Source: Longimicrobiales bacterium
GTDB taxonomy: Bacteria > Gemmatimonadota > Gemmatimonadetes > Longimicrobiales > Gaopeijiaceae
DNA: 64,000 nt
NCBI GenBank assembly: GCA_028284495.1
Contig: JANQRP010000003.1
Coordinates: 124,001-188,000 of the forward strand
Direction: 5' to 3'
Shown: positions 21,364-30,489 of the stretch, in pieces
Position numbering within the stretch: the stretch's first letter is position 1
How the letters are laid out: each line of letters opens with the position of its first letter
The notes under the pieces: model-generated
The model's input: only the letters and a program-made list of their open reading frames with translations
Databases searched by the model: none
Told to the model about the DNA's origin: nothing
Position numbers and translations under genes: made by a program

Positions 21364-23342
21364 ATCAGGAGCGGGTCGGTGTGAATCTCCACGAGCGACG
21401 CCCCGTCGTGGGCGAGCGCACGACCGAGTGCCTCGTCCAGGCCGTCCGCATCACGTACCTCGATGCCGAGCCCCCCGCACGACTCGGCGAAGCCGGCGAA
21501 CCCCGGGTTGACCAGCGACGTCTGCCAGACCTCCCAGAACCCCGCTCGCTGCTCCTTCGAGATCTTCGCGAGCTCGGTGTCGTTCAGGACGACGTGCGTG
21601 ATGGACATCCCGTACTTCACGGCGGTGGTGAACTCCGCCATGTACTGCGCGAAGCCGCCGTCGCCCGACACGGACACCACCTTGCGGCCGCGGAAGCGCA
21701 AATCGTCCTCCTGCGTGGCGGCCCACGCCCCGAGGGCCGCGGGCATGGCGAACCCGATCGAGCCGAGATAGCCCGACATCAGGAAGGTGTGCCCGCTCGT
21801 CTCCCAGTATCGGCCGAGCGAGTACGCGTTGTTGCCCACGTCGACGCAGACGATGGCGTCGTCGGGGGCGAGCCGGGAGAGCGCGTCGAACACCGTCGCG
21901 GCGTTGACGCCCCGGCCGCGGGTCTCGGCGCGTCGGCGTTCCTTCTCGCTTCGCCAGATCGTCCAGCGCTCCGCGATCTCGTCGCGATGGTCGAGCGACG
22001 CGGCGTCGCCGCCCGCGAGCGCTTCGTCCAGCCTGCGCGCCGTTACCCCGACCTCGCCCCACACGGGCACGTCCACCGGGAACGTCCGACCGAGCGCGGT
22101 GCGCTCGAAGTCGATCTGGATCGTCGGCTTCTTCGGCGTGATGCCGGTGTGGTTCGAGAACGACGCACCGAACACGACCAGCAGGTCCGACTCGTTCATG
22201 AACCAGCTGGCGATGGGCGTGCCGCTGCGGCCCAGCACGCCGCACCCGAGCGGGTGGGTGTCCGCGATCTGACCCTTCGCCTTGAAGGTGGTGAGCACCG
22301 GGCACCCGAGCCGCTCGGCGAGGCCGATGATGGCGTCCATCTCGTAGCGCGCGCCGTGTCCGACGACGAGCACCGGGCGTTCGGCCTCGCGCAGCCGCCG
22401 CAGCGCTTCGTCGAACGCGTCGGTCGGGGGCGCGATGCCCGGCGCCGCGACGCGCCCCTCGGGCCCGCCCGCCTCGCGCCCGTCCGCGGGAAGCGCCTGC
22501 ACCTCGTCGGGGAAGATGACGTGCGAGACGCCCCGGTCGAGGATCGCGTGCTTGCAGGCCAGGGTGGCGAGCTCGGCGGGGTCGCTCGAATGGAGCAGCG
22601 ACTGCGCCCACTGCGCCACCTGCCCGTAGGCCGCCTTGAGGTCCACCTCCTGAAACGCGCCCCGCCCCAGCACCTGGACGTCGACCTGTCCCGTCAGGGC
22701 GAGGACGGGCGCGCGGTCGACGTTCGCGTCCCAGAGCCCGGTGAGCATGTTCGTCGCGCCCGGGCCGGCGATCGAGAAGCACGCCGCGGCGCGGCCCGTG
22801 AGCTTCCCGTACGCGGAGGCGGCGAACGACCCGCCGCCTTCGTGGCGGATCCCGATGTAGGTGAGGGCGCCCTCGGCCCCCTGCCGCCGAAACGCGTCCG
22901 CCAGCCCCAGATTCGAGTGGCCCACCATCCCGAACACCCAGCGCACGTCCCACGCGACGAGCGTCTCGACGAACACGTCGCAGACCGTTCGGATGCGTTC
23001 GCGGTCTTCCGGGAAGCCGACGTACACGCCGTCCTCACGCACCTCGACGGGGAAGGTCTCGACACCGTCGTCGTACCCGGGCGCCTTTCCGCTGAGCGGA
23101 TCGTAGTCCCAGCCGTGCCACGGGCAGCGGAGCAGGCCGTTCTCGATCGAGCCCTCCCCGAGCGGACCTCCCTGGTGGGGGCAGCGGTTGTCGAGCGCGC
23201 CGTAGTCGTCGCCGACGCGGGTCATGCAGACCGTGAAGTGCTCGCAGGTGACGGGTTTGACGCGTCCGTCGGCGAGTTCGTCGGGGTCGAGCGCCTTCAG
23301 CCAGCGGCGGGCTTCGGTGTCGGGGCGGGGAGCGTCGGGCAC
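21360..23342 (-). CDS. Rieske [2Fe-2S] domain fused to TPP-dependent acetolactate synthase/pyruvate oxidase-like enzyme
   Basis: N-terminal CPH-x16-CPWH Rieske motif; TPP-family IRHEGGGSFAASAYGKLTGR, SIAGPGATNMLTGL, GDGGFAQYMAEFTTAVKYGMSITHVVLNDTELAKI. Confidence 0.9.
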   Translation of the reverse strand: MPDAPRPDTEARRWLKALDPDELADGRVKPVTCEHFTVCMTRVGDDYGALDNRCPHQGGPLGEGSIENGLLRCPWHGWDYDPLSGKAPGYDDGVETFPVEVREDGVYVGFPEDRERIRTVCDVFVETLVAWDVRWVFGMVGHSNLGLADAFRRQGAEGALTYIGIRHEGGGSFAASAYGKLTGRAAACFSIAGPGATNMLTGLWDANVDRAPVLALTGQVDVQVLGRGAFQEVDLKAAYGQVAQWAQSLLHSSDPAELATLACKHAILDRGVSHVIFPDEVQALPADGREAGGPEGRVAAPGIAPPTDAFDEALRRLREAERPVLVVGHGARYEMDAIIGLAERLGCPVLTTFKAKGQIADTHPLGCGVLGRSGTPIASWFMNESDLLVVFGASFSNHTGITPKKPTIQIDFERTALGRTFPVDVPVWGEVGVTARRLDEALAGGDAASLDHRDEIAERWTIWRSEKERRRAETRGRGVNAATVFDALSRLAPDDAIVCVDVGNNAYSLGRYWETSGHTFLMSGYLGSIGFAMPAALGAWAATQEDDLRFRGRKVVSVSGDGGFAQYMAEFTTAVKYGMSITHVVLNDTELAKISKEQRAGFWEVWQTSLVNPGFAGFAESCGGLGIEVRDADGLDEALGRALAHDGASLVEIHTDPLLI

Positions 23343-23447
23343 GTGGGGTCGCGGTGGGGAGAAAGGGAATCGATGGCTCAGAGTCGAAGGGTTGATCCGT
23401 GAGCGCCAGCGACGGTTCCGTCGCGGCGCGGCCGAGCCCGGAACGAC

Positions 23448-23483
23448 GACGCCCCGCCCGGCACGGAGGCCGGACGGGGCGTC
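23448..23483 (-). terminator. Strong GC hairpin 3' of the redoxin gene
   Basis: GACGCCCCGCCCGGC-acggag-GCCGGACGGGGCGTC (one bulge). Confidence 0.5.
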
Positions 23484-23532
23484 GGGTGCGGTGCCGGCCG
23501 GCAGGCCGGCGGCTACCTCCGCGGAAGAGGTC

Positions 23533-24159
23533 TTACCGCGCGTACTTCACGGAGCAGCCGTACGGACGCGACACCGGCACGGAGACCTCCTGGCCCGCCA
23601 TCAGCTCGGTCAGCGCCTGATCGACGAGCTGCGTCGCGGTCTCGAGATCCTCGACGCGCGAGGTGGGCGTGTCGTCGATTCCACCCATGTACCGGAGGAT
23701 GCCGTCCGGATCGATCACGAACATCTGGGGCGTCGTCTGCGCGTCGTACATCTTGCCGACGGTGCCGTCCGGGTCGAGCAGCACGGCGTCCACGTTGCTC
23801 CCTTCCGAAGCGGTCCGCGCGTTCATGACATCCGGCTCGAAGTACCCCTGCGTTCCGGGGGCGGACGAGACGATCGCGAGCCACTTCACGCCCTGCGCCT
23901 TCCACTTCTCCTGCTGCCCGGGGATGTTGCCGGAGCTGTAGTGCTTGCCGACGTAGGGGCAGTCGTAGTTCAGCCACTCCAGCACGACCCACTCGCCGCT
24001 GAACTGACTCAGGTCGACGTCGGTCCCGTACGTGTCGGGCAGCGTGAAGGTCGGCGCCGCGTCGCCGATCTCCGGCGAGGTCTCCTGCGCGTCGAGCGCG
24101 ACCGGCACGAGCAGGCTCGCCGCGAGGGCCAGCGCTCCGGTGGAACGAGGGGAAAGCAT
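23533..24159 (-). CDS. Secreted redoxin / thioredoxin-fold (peroxiredoxin-like) protein
   Basis: Signal peptide MLSPRSTGALALAASLLVPVALDAQ; EIGDAAPTFTLPDTYGTDVDLSQFSGEWVVLEWLNYDCPYVGKHY. Confidence 0.88.
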   Translation of the reverse strand: MLSPRSTGALALAASLLVPVALDAQETSPEIGDAAPTFTLPDTYGTDVDLSQFSGEWVVLEWLNYDCPYVGKHYSSGNIPGQQEKWKAQGVKWLAIVSSAPGTQGYFEPDVMNARTASEGSNVDAVLLDPDGTVGKMYDAQTTPQMFVIDPDGILRYMGGIDDTPTSRVEDLETATQLVDQALTELMAGQEVSVPVSRPYGCSVKYAR

Positions 24160-24161
24160 CG

Positions 24162-26369
24162 TCAGTCCTCCTGGGTTGGTTCGACGGTGGTGGACGAGGG
24201 CCCCGCCACCGACTCGAGCGCGTCGAGCACGATGCGGGGGGTGAGAATGTTGGGGAGAAGTCGCGGAGGCGCGGTCGGGTCCGCGGGATACAGCGCGTAG
24301 ACCGGTACGCCGTTGCGGCCGAGCGCCTCCAGTTCGCGCGCGATGGTATCGTCGCGTCGGGTCCAGTCGGCCTGAACGAGCGCCACGTCCCGGTCGACGA
24401 ACGCCGAGGTCACGTCGGCGTCGTTCAGCGCCACGCGCTTGTTCACCTGGCAGGTGATGCACCAGGCCGCGGTGAAGTCGACGAAGACGGCCCGACCCTC
24501 GGCCCGACGCTCGTCGACGATCGACGCCGTGAAGGGCTCCCACGACACGGCGACGGCGTCGGCCGATGCCCCACCGGCGGGCTGCACGAAGCGTCCGACG
24601 CCCCACCCGAGCGAGAACATCAGGAGCACGACGCCGGCGACGCGCGCGAACTTCTGCGAGGCCGTCGCGACCGAGGCGGGCGGCGTCCGGTGGAGCATCC
24701 AGGCGCCGAGCGAGAACACCAGCAGGGCCGTGAGCACCGCGGCCGCGCCTCCCATGCCGACCTGGAGTCCGAGCACCCACAGAAGCCAGATCGCCACCGC
24801 GAGCATCGGGAAGGCGAGTGCCTGCCGGAGCGTCTCCATCCAGCGTCCCGGTCGCGGAAGTCGTTCCAGCAGGGCGGGGCGAAGCGTAAGGAGCACGTAG
24901 GGGAGCGCCATCCCGGCGCCCAGACCCCCGAAGATCACGAGGCCCTCCACCGGTGGCCGGAGGAGCGCGGCCGCGACCGCGGCACCCATGAAGGGCGCGG
25001 TGCAGGGGGTGGCGACCAGGGTCGCGAGCACGCCGGTCAGGAATGAACTGCGGTACCCCGACTCGTCGGCTCCGACCGCGCCGAGCCGCGTGAGCGCGTT
25101 CCCGACCTCGAACACGCCGAGGAAGTTCAGCGCGACGGCGACCATGAGGAAGATCAGCGCGGTGACGACCGCGGGATTCTGGAGCTGGAAGCCCCATCCG
25201 ACCTCCGCGCCCGCGGCGCGGATCGCGATCAGTGTGCCGGCCAGGGCGAGGAACGACAGGATCACGCCCGCCGCGAAGAAATAGCCGTGGCGCCGGAGCG
25301 TCGCGCGATCGCCGCTCGCGTGCTCCACGAAGCCGAGCACCTTGAGCGAGAGGACCGGGAAGACGCACGGCATCAGGTTCAGCAGCAATCCGCCGAGAGC
25401 GGCGAGCCCGAGCGCAGCGAGCAGCGAGAGCTGGCCCGACGCCTCCGCACCGTCCGCCATGACCGGCGCCTGAGCGGGGATCGGGCCTTCGAGAAGCGCC
25501 GCGTCGACGGCGATCGCGCGCCGGGCCTCGGGACCAAAGGACTGGCCCTCCGCCAGGACGAGCACCCCGTCCATGCGCTCCGGGAGACCGCCGTTGAAGG
25601 AGTTGAGCTGGAATCGGAGCCACGCGGTATCGGCGTCGACGGCCAGCGGCTGCGGCCGGAAGTGATCGATCAGCGTGGTGTGATGGGGGTAGAAATACGC
25701 TCCCTCGAGCGAGCCGTCCCACTCGGCCGGCGTCGTCACACCGAGCCCGAGCGCTTCGTCGGTCGGGTCGGTCCGCGCCTGGAACTCCCAGCCTTCCGCC
25801 TGCGCCGGGAGCCGCAGGGCATTCGCCTCGAACGCCGCCGCCCACTCCGACGGGGCGTCCTCATCGGCGGTGATCGGCACCTCGAGCGAGAGCGAGTCCA
25901 CCGCGAAGAGGCACACCTCGTCGCAGACGAGCCAGTCCGCCTTGGCTGCGAGGCGGACCGTGGTTCCGGGTCGGGCGTCGGCGGGGATCTGGAGGTCGAG
26001 CGGCAGGAGCACCTCGTCCTCGTACGCGTAGCTCATGAGCGGCGGGTACTCGAACCGCTCGGGGAAGGGCCAGTCGAACTCCCCGGCGGCCCAGCCGTCG
26101 GGCAGATTCCAGTCGAGGAGGGCCTCCGAGCCCGAATCTCCCGCGTTGCGCCAGTACGTGTGCCACCCCTCGTCGATCCGGATGTGCAGCCCGATCCGCG
26201 CCGTGGTGCCGGGCGTGAACGACTCGGTGGCCGTCACGAACGTGCCGTCGCTGTACGGCGTGACGTCGCCGTCGACCGGCTGCGCCGTCAGGCCCGCGGG
26301 AAGGCCGATGAGCAGCGCCACCGCGCCGAAGCGCAGCAATCGTGGAAGAGCCGTGGGGAGATTCGTCAT
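24162..26369 (-). CDS. dsbD: Protein-disulfide reductase DsbD family (N-domain, TM domain, C-terminal thioredoxin)
   Basis: LLLNLMPCVFPVLSLKVLGF, LVATPCTAPFMGAAVAAAL, FVDFTAAWCITCQVNKRVAL. Confidence 0.92.
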   Translation of the reverse strand: MTNLPTALPRLLRFGAVALLIGLPAGLTAQPVDGDVTPYSDGTFVTATESFTPGTTARIGLHIRIDEGWHTYWRNAGDSGSEALLDWNLPDGWAAGEFDWPFPERFEYPPLMSYAYEDEVLLPLDLQIPADARPGTTVRLAAKADWLVCDEVCLFAVDSLSLEVPITADEDAPSEWAAAFEANALRLPAQAEGWEFQARTDPTDEALGLGVTTPAEWDGSLEGAYFYPHHTTLIDHFRPQPLAVDADTAWLRFQLNSFNGGLPERMDGVLVLAEGQSFGPEARRAIAVDAALLEGPIPAQAPVMADGAEASGQLSLLAALGLAALGGLLLNLMPCVFPVLSLKVLGFVEHASGDRATLRRHGYFFAAGVILSFLALAGTLIAIRAAGAEVGWGFQLQNPAVVTALIFLMVAVALNFLGVFEVGNALTRLGAVGADESGYRSSFLTGVLATLVATPCTAPFMGAAVAAALLRPPVEGLVIFGGLGAGMALPYVLLTLRPALLERLPRPGRWMETLRQALAFPMLAVAIWLLWVLGLQVGMGGAAAVLTALLVFSLGAWMLHRTPPASVATASQKFARVAGVVLLMFSLGWGVGRFVQPAGGASADAVAVSWEPFTASIVDERRAEGRAVFVDFTAAWCITCQVNKRVALNDADVTSAFVDRDVALVQADWTRRDDTIARELEALGRNGVPVYALYPADPTAPPRLLPNILTPRIVLDALESVAGPSSTTVEPTQED

Positions 26370-26524
26370 GCGGATCCGTTGGGGCGGAGAGGGTGAGGAG
26401 GAAACGCGCCGCCCGTATCGAAGACGTTCGACCCCTGAACAACGTTGAAGTTCGAAGGAATCGCGTGTCTCACCGTGGATGCGGCTGCCGTTACGACCCC
26501 ACCAATACGGGATACGGGCAAAGA

Positions 26525-26559
26525 GATCCCCGCCCGGCGAAGCGTCGGGCGGGGATCTG
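26525..26559 (-). terminator. Perfect 13-bp-stem hairpin
   Basis: AGATCCCCGCCCG-gcgaagcgt-CGGGCGGGGATCT, 3' of the minus-strand hypothetical ending at 26618. Confidence 0.6.
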
Positions 26560-26617
26560 GTGGCGGAGCGGGCGGCTCGGCGTCGAATCGACGGACGATC
26601 CGCCGCCCGTGCCGACC

Positions 26618-27052
26618 CTAGTCGAGGAGCTGGATCTCGTAGCCGATCCGCCAGTTCGACATGTTCTCGGGGTCCGACGAGCCCTCGTCCCCCGGCGCGT
26701 ATCGGGCCGCCCAGCTGGCGGCGTCACCGGCGAACACACGCTTGTAGTCGTCGAGATGGTCATTCTCGGAGAACTTGTCGATCTCCTCGCCGAGCATCTC
26801 GATGACGAGCTCGTCGCCCGGCTCTCCCTCGAAGAGGATCTTGTCGATCTTGTCGACCTTGTTGAACCGCGGGTGGTCGGAGATCTCCCAGTGCCCCTGC
26901 TCGGGAAGGCGGTACTCGTTCGTCTCGCCGCCGGTGTGGACGCGGGCGGTGAAGAAGAACTCGCCGTGCTCCTTGTAGAAGGGCTCCAGCTTGTCGAGGA
27001 TCTGGATCCAGAGGAGGACGACGCGAATGCGCTTCCCCGAATTGACGCTCAT
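26618..27052 (-). CDS. Conserved hypothetical protein (144 aa)
   Basis: MSVNSGKRIRVVLLWIQILDKLEPFYKEHGEFFFTARVHTGGETNEYRLPEQGHWEISDHPRFNKVDKI...; well-formed low-repeat composition with terminator after it. Confidence 0.7.
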   Translation of the reverse strand: MSVNSGKRIRVVLLWIQILDKLEPFYKEHGEFFFTARVHTGGETNEYRLPEQGHWEISDHPRFNKVDKIDKILFEGEPGDELVIEMLGEEIDKFSENDHLDDYKRVFAGDAASWAARYAPGDEGSSDPENMSNWRIGYEIQLLD

Positions 27053-27361
27053 GCCCGCTCCACGCTTGGGGTTCTGACTCCGTACAGGTTCCGAGAGGCG
27101 TGATAGATAGGGCGATCCCCCGATCTCGGTCAAGCAACCGTCCCTTGCGGCCCGAACCGCCGCGCTCCGCGGAAGAAGACCCTTGCGCGGGACCGCCGAC
27201 CGATGAGAGCGTTGAAACTGGGAAACATGAGTTTCCCTCAACAGATTTGTAGCGGTCCGGACAGGTCGGACCGCCCGGTCCGCCCGGCCAGGAGAGTGCC
27301 GGTGGCTGCGTAGAGGGGACGGCCCCTCGGCCGGATTCGTCCAGCCAGCATTTCACCGTCG

Positions 27362-27399
27362 CAGGTACCCGCGCGCGAGCGCGGAACACGAGGTACCTG
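27362..27399. promoter_or_regulatory. Perfect 8-bp inverted repeat upstream of the GYF-like gene
   Basis: CAGGTACC (27362-27369) ... GGTACCTG (27392-27399). Confidence 0.35.
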
Positions 27400-27454
27400 T
27401 CCCCTCCGTCGCCGCCGCGGGCCGGCCACCACCAACGAGACCCAGGGTGCCGAC

Positions 27455-28939
27455 ATGTCATTCCGATTCCTCTTCCTGGATTCGGAGGGGAGGGAGATCC
27501 GCCTCACATCGGATGCCGAGCTTCGGCAGGCCGTGCGAGCCGGGGATCTCGGCGAGGACATGCTCCTCTACGACGCCGCGACGTCGGAATGGTCGCCCGC
27601 CCGCACGCACCCGCTGGTCCGCGAACTGCTGGAGGGCGAGGAGGACGCAGAAGCCGAGTCCTCCGGACCGGTTCCCGGCGCTGCCGACCGGCTCAGCCCG
27701 GGGGACATCAGCGGCCTCACCCTGACCTCGCCGGAAGGCGACGGCGACGAACTCGAAGGCGTCCACGTCGAGGACATCGACGAGGACGAGACCGTCCGGG
27801 CATTCCGCGAGCGGCTCGAGCGCGAGCGCCTGCGGGAGGAATCCCTCGGTCCGGGGGCGGTCGCGGGCGGGCTTTCGATGAAGCGGGGCGACCGGATCGC
27901 CGACCTGCACGATCCGACCTCGCGAGCCGACGACGCCCCCCACCCGCCGGACGTGCCGACCTCGCCCGGGCAGGACCGGGCCGTGGCCGGCGAACCCGAC
28001 CGGGAGCTGGACCCGTCTCCGCTGGGCAAGGTCGAGTCGCTCGAGTCACTCGACGCTCCGGCGTGGTCCGACTCGGGGTCGACCCGCAGCCGCCCGGCTC
28101 CAGGCACTCGACGGAAGCGCGGCGGCCAGTCGGCCGTGTCGCGCACGATCGAGCGTGGAATCTCTCCACAGGCCGCCGTGCTCGCGCTGCTCATCGGCGT
28201 GCTCGGGTGGGGCATCGCGGACGCTCTCGCCACGTCGGCTGATCGGCCGGCGGAGGAAGGCTCCACGGCCGTGGGTGACCTGCCGGTCCCGGAGTCCGAC
28301 CCCGGCCCCGTCGATCCGGCGCTCGACCTCAGCGCTTCCACCTACGTCGCCTTCGCCGACATGCAGACGGGGATGGAGCGGCTGGGACGGAGGCTCGGCG
28401 TCGCGGAGCCGCCTACCGACTGGCTTTCTGGCCGCTACCTGGCCGATGCGGCCACACTTCCGGCCGTCCGTGACTTCTGGGTGCGCTACGGGGCATTCGT
28501 CGACTCTGTGCGGGTACGCGAGGAGGAGCTGTTCAGGGCGGGATACCTCGCGCGTCTCCGCGCCGAAGGGGTGGCGGGCTCGACGCTCTCGATCCGGCTC
28601 TCCGGGGCGCTGCAGGACTTCCGGGCGGACCGGGCGCGTCGCGAGCAGATCTACCGCACCATGGATGCGCTGGCCGCCGAGGCGCTGCTCCTGGACCAGT
28701 GGCTCCGCGGGGCGTCGGACCGGATCGCGTACGCAGGTGTCCGGGGCGGTGCCGTGTCCCTCGCCCCCGAGATCGAGGCCGCCCCCCTCGACGAGGACAC
28801 CCGGCGGGAACTCGACACGCGTCTGAATCGGATTCTCGACGCGCTCGAGCGGGTGACGGGTCCGGATCCCAGCCGTGCCCGGGCGATCTCGGGGAGGATC
28901 GTGGCCGAACCTCCGCCGGACATGCAGGACGGGGGCTGA
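27455..28939 (+). CDS. GYF-like domain / acidic linker / TM / extracytoplasmic-domain protein (paralog 1)
   Basis: MSFRFLFLDSEGREIRLTSDAELRQAVRAGDLGEDMLLYDAATSEWSPARTHPLVREL, single TM AAVLALLIGVLGWGIADAL, C-terminal domain homologous to that of 32253-34082. Confidence 0.7.
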   Translation: MSFRFLFLDSEGREIRLTSDAELRQAVRAGDLGEDMLLYDAATSEWSPARTHPLVRELLEGEEDAEAESSGPVPGAADRLSPGDISGLTLTSPEGDGDELEGVHVEDIDEDETVRAFRERLERERLREESLGPGAVAGGLSMKRGDRIADLHDPTSRADDAPHPPDVPTSPGQDRAVAGEPDRELDPSPLGKVESLESLDAPAWSDSGSTRSRPAPGTRRKRGGQSAVSRTIERGISPQAAVLALLIGVLGWGIADALATSADRPAEEGSTAVGDLPVPESDPGPVDPALDLSASTYVAFADMQTGMERLGRRLGVAEPPTDWLSGRYLADAATLPAVRDFWVRYGAFVDSVRVREEELFRAGYLARLRAEGVAGSTLSIRLSGALQDFRADRARREQIYRTMDALAAEALLLDQWLRGASDRIAYAGVRGGAVSLAPEIEAAPLDEDTRRELDTRLNRILDALERVTGPDPSRARAISGRIVAEPPPDMQDGG

Positions 28940-28942
28940 CGG

Positions 28943-30307
28943 ATGCCCCGACGTCCTCGTCCGGTCGCGGCCGCGCTCCTCGTATCGTCCGCGCTCACTC
29001 TCGGGTGCGCCCTCCAGGCGTCCGCCCAGACCGCCCCGTCGGTCGATCCCCGGATCGCCGAACTGCTCGCCGAGGTCTCCCCCGAGCGCATGCGGGAGTA
29101 CCTCGAGGTGCTGGTCGGCTTCGAGCAGCGCCACACGATGAGCGTCCTCGACGGACCGGGCGAGACGGGGATCGTTCCGGCGCGCGAGTACATTCTCGAG
29201 ACCTTCCGCGGGTTCTCGCCGCTGCTCCAGGCCGAGCTCGACTGCTACGACATCCGCCCCGTCCAGCGCATCCGGCAGGAGATCGAGCTCTGCAACGTGA
29301 TGGCGGTGCTGCCGGGCACGAGCCCGCGCCGGATCTACGTCAGCGGCCACTACGACACCGTCGCCCGGCGACCCGGGGAGCCCGGATTCGACTGGGATCG
29401 CTGGGACAACCCGTCGCCCGGTGCAAACGACGACGGGAGCGGTACGGTTCTGACGATGGAGCTGGCGCGCGTGTTCGCGCAGAGCGGGATCCAGTTCGAC
29501 GCCACGCTGGTCTTCATCGCGCTCGCCGGTGAGGAGGAGGGGCTGATCGGTGCCACGCTCCACGCCCAGAACGCGGCGGCCCACTCGGTCGTGATCGACG
29601 CCGTCTTCAACCACGACATCATCGGAAACTCGACCGGCGGGAACGGGATCGTGGATTCGCGTACGGTGCGTGTGTTCAGCGAGGACCCGATGGATTCGAT
29701 GTCCCGCCAGATGGCCCGCTACATCCGTCGGATGGCCGGTCCGTACGTCCCCGGGCACGTCGTGAAGCCGATCGCGCGCGAGGATCGCTTCGGCCGCGGC
29801 GGGGACCACACCGCCTTCAACCGCTTCGGCTACACCGGCGTGCGCTTCAGCGAGGCGCGCGAGAACTACTCGATGCAGCACACGGACAACGACGTGATCG
29901 AGGGCGTGGACTTCGAGTACCTCGCACGGAACGCGCGGGTCAGTGGTGCCGCCGTGGCGAGCCTCGCCCTCGCGCCGCCGATCCCGGAGCTGAGCGCGAG
30001 CTGGCTCGGGCGTGGCGACGGGTACGACGCGGACATCCGGTGGCGGCCGAGTCCCGGAGCCACGGCGTACCGCGTGGTGTGGCGGGAGGCGTGGGGTCCC
30101 GACTGGGAACACGAGATCTACGTGGATGCGGCGGGGCTCGAGCCGGACCGCGGCGCGCGCGTGGGCATCACCCTGCCCGACATGTCGATCGATGGCTACA
30201 TCTACGGCGTGGCGGCGGTCGGCCCGGGCGGGCACGAGAGCTTCGTGCGGCCCTACGTCCGCCCGCCGAGAGTCGTCCGCCCCGTGCCGGAGCGCGGCGG
30301 GAACTGA
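28943..30307 (+). CDS. M28-family metallopeptidase
   Basis: RIYVSGHYDTVARRPGE, NPSPGANDDGSGTVLTMELARVFAQSG, FIALAGEEEGLIGATLHAQ, RGGDHTAFNRFGYTGVRFSE. Confidence 0.9.
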   Translation: MPRRPRPVAAALLVSSALTLGCALQASAQTAPSVDPRIAELLAEVSPERMREYLEVLVGFEQRHTMSVLDGPGETGIVPAREYILETFRGFSPLLQAELDCYDIRPVQRIRQEIELCNVMAVLPGTSPRRIYVSGHYDTVARRPGEPGFDWDRWDNPSPGANDDGSGTVLTMELARVFAQSGIQFDATLVFIALAGEEEGLIGATLHAQNAAAHSVVIDAVFNHDIIGNSTGGNGIVDSRTVRVFSEDPMDSMSRQMARYIRRMAGPYVPGHVVKPIAREDRFGRGGDHTAFNRFGYTGVRFSEARENYSMQHTDNDVIEGVDFEYLARNARVSGAAVASLALAPPIPELSASWLGRGDGYDADIRWRPSPGATAYRVVWREAWGPDWEHEIYVDAAGLEPDRGARVGITLPDMSIDGYIYGVAAVGPGGHESFVRPYVRPPRVVRPVPERGGN

Positions 30308-30489
30308 GGTCTGGGCGACCTCGCCGGCGCGGGTTCTGGCGGCTCGGCCGGGCCTGCGGCTCCCCGCCCCCGCGTTCAACGCTGGAAGGACCCCGAGCGT
30401 CCACCGGGGTAGTCACATCAGGCCCGGAAACGATTCCGGTGCCCGGGTGCGCCCGAACGACCCATTCGGTGGATGGGAAGGTGGACACG

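Noticed and set aside
30424-30439. CCGGAA-acga-TTCCGG dyad before the Vgb-like gene
   Set aside because: Short GC-rich 6-bp arms are expected often at this GC content; no supporting repeat or motif.
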